Assembly: GCA_947176565.1 (NCBI GenBank)
Contig: CAMWRC010000051.1
Location: 1 to 7,298, forward strand
Length of the DNA stretch: 7,298 nucleotides
Direction: 5' to 3'
From: an uncultured Ruminococcus sp.
GTDB taxonomy: Bacteria; Bacillota; Clostridia; Oscillospirales; Ruminococcaceae
The notes under the pieces were generated by a model that searched no databases, had not been told where the DNA came from, and saw only the letters and a program-made list of their open reading frames with translations. This document shows positions 6,196 through 7,298 of the stretch, piece by piece. A program made the translations under genes and the position numbers. Position 1 is the first letter of the stretch; every line of letters starts with the position of its first letter.

Positions 6196-7298
6196 TTATT
6201 TCAGATTATCTTTTATTTTTATTCCGATAACGGTTACATCATCCGGACGGTCAGCCTGATTAAAAACTTCTGCTTTTGAGGCGATTTCCTGAACCATCTC
6301 ACGTATGCTGCTTCCATGTATCAGGAGTTCTTTTATAAACAGATATGCATTTTCGCTTATGCCGTCGGAGAACATGATAATAATATCTCCGTCGCTGAAT
6401 TTCTGTTCTGATATTGTAAGTTCGGCTTCTTCGACTATTCCTATTGGAAAGGTTGAAGATGTAAGTTTTATGACATCATTTCCCTTGCGGATTATGGTCG
6501 GTGCAGCTCCAGATTTTACAGAAACTGCACAGCAGGAATCAGGGTCAAATTCCAGAACATCGAGTGTTGCGAATGATTCTTCGCGAGATTTTGTTACCAT
6601 AAGTGAATTTATCAGACGGACAGCGGGTTTGAGTTCCATACCGCTGCATATAAGACGGCGGAACAGATTTATTACCATACGTGAATCTACAGCTGCTGAT
6701 TTTCCGCTGCCCATTCCGTCGGAAAGGATTATAAAATTTTTTCCGGAGCTTCCGGTAAATACGGCGTGACTGTCTCCGCTCATAGACGAACCCTTTGCGC
6801 ATACCGCAGCTGTATATATATCAAGCTCATACCGCGGCGGTTCATAAACTCCTGTTTTTACTTCTGATGCGGAGCTTACCATATCGGAGGGAAGAAGTTT
6901 TTTTTCGAGTTCGTCGGAAATGAGACTGCATATTCTTTCATTGGAATCCGGTGTATCGGCAATGTCAAAGAATATTTCAGCTGTTAGTCTGTTTGCCGCA
7001 TTATATCCGGCGGCAGCGCGCAGCGGATTAAATCCATAAGATTTCAGTTTCTGTAATATTTTTTTGCTTATGGAAGCGGAATAGCGGAAATCGTCCTGTT
7101 TTCCTGCTCCGCGCATAAGTTCTTCGGTAATTTTAAGATGTTCGTTCATGAGTTTGAGGTCTTCCGAATAGCGCAGATGCATAAGCTGACGAGCTGTTCT
7201 GTTTCTGAGTTCAATTTCAAGATTTTTCAAAACTTCCTGTTTATGTGCGCAGTCCTGGGGAAGTATTTGTATAAGCTCGTCCGATATTTCAGACATAT
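6196..7298 (-). CDS. spoIIE: SpoIIE-type PP2C serine phosphatase, C-terminal part (5' end outside window)
   Basis: In Bacillus and clostridia SpoIIE is a membrane protein of about 800 residues. Its PP2C domain dephosphorylates the anti-anti-sigma factor SpoIIAA at the sporulation septum, activating sigma-F. The visible 366 codons end in TAA at 6196. PP2C motifs, counted from the Met at 7296, are SGDS with D175 (173-176), LSDGMGSGKSA with D193 (191-201), FPIGIV (283-288), FSDGISE with D311 (309-315) and RPDDVTVIGIKI with D352/D353 (350-361). DGMGSG and the upstream region (about 65-160) resemble SpoIIE more than RsbU/RsbP phosphatases. The Met at 7296 is only 2 nt from the window edge and is probably internal: the family's roughly ten membrane segments and regulatory linker are missing, and the early residues are a helical, charged linker. 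Same strand as the glg genes but 243 bp away, so probably a separate unit. Confidence 0.88.
   Translation of the reverse strand, partial: MSEISDELIQILPQDCAHKQEVLKNLEIELRNRTARQLMHLRYSEDLKLMNEHLKITEELMRGAGKQDDFRYSASISKKILQKLKSYGFNPLRAAAGYNAANRLTAEIFFDIADTPDSNERICSLISDELEKKLLPSDMVSSASEVKTGVYEPPRYELDIYTAAVCAKGSSMSGDSHAVFTGSSGKNFIILSDGMGSGKSAAVDSRMVINLFRRLICSGMELKPAVRLINSLMVTKSREESFATLDVLEFDPDSCCAVSVKSGAAPTIIRKGNDVIKLTSSTFPIGIVEEAELTISEQKFSDGDIIIMFSDGISENAYLFIKELLIHGSSIREMVQEIASKAEVFNQADRPDDVTVIGIKIKDNLK

Noticed and set aside
6305..6769. Plus-strand open frame of 154 codons
   Set aside because: Antisense to the PP2C motifs of the SpoIIE-like gene; its openness mirrors codon bias of the real gene.

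Overview
The window carries a tightly packed glycogen-synthesis gene cluster from a low-to-moderate-GC Gram-positive anaerobe, most likely a gut or rumen clostridium of the Ruminococcus/Oscillospiraceae type. Three things point that way. The order glgB-glgC-glgD-glgA includes GlgD, the Firmicutes-specific non-canonical partner of ADP-glucose pyrophosphorylase. A SpoIIE-type sporulation phosphatase lies next door. Strong G-rich Shine-Dalgarno sites precede the starts. The genus is an inference from protein style, not a proven assignment.

All genes lie on the minus strand, so transcription runs from high to low coordinates. At the right edge (6196-7298) is the C-terminal part of a SpoIIE-like PP2C phosphatase, whose membrane N-terminus would lie outside the window. 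A 243-bp gap (5953-6195) follows. It holds a near-consensus sigma-A promoter (TTGATA, 17-bp spacer, TACAAT) and a 15-bp stem-loop at the predicted 5' end of the glgB transcript. Then come glgB (branching enzyme, 3952-5952), a 152-bp structured gap with several overlapping inverted repeats, glgC (2573-3799), glgD (1426-2556) and glgA (1-1402, missing only its last few codons). glgC-glgD and glgD-glgA are separated by only 16 and 23 bp, each with its own ribosome-binding site, as expected for one operon.

Together, GlgC and GlgD would make ADP-glucose from glucose-1-phosphate and ATP, GlgA would polymerise it into alpha-1,4-glucan, and GlgB would add alpha-1,6 branches. Three coding details stand out: GlgD has lost several active-site residues, GlgA has Ala in place of the usual Lys of the K-X-G-G-L motif, and GlgB ends in a basic tail containing a GRPR core like an AT-hook. 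I see no mobile element, tRNA, rRNA, CRISPR array or clearly new multi-gene system. The least explained parts are the RNA structures upstream of glgB and between glgB and glgC.
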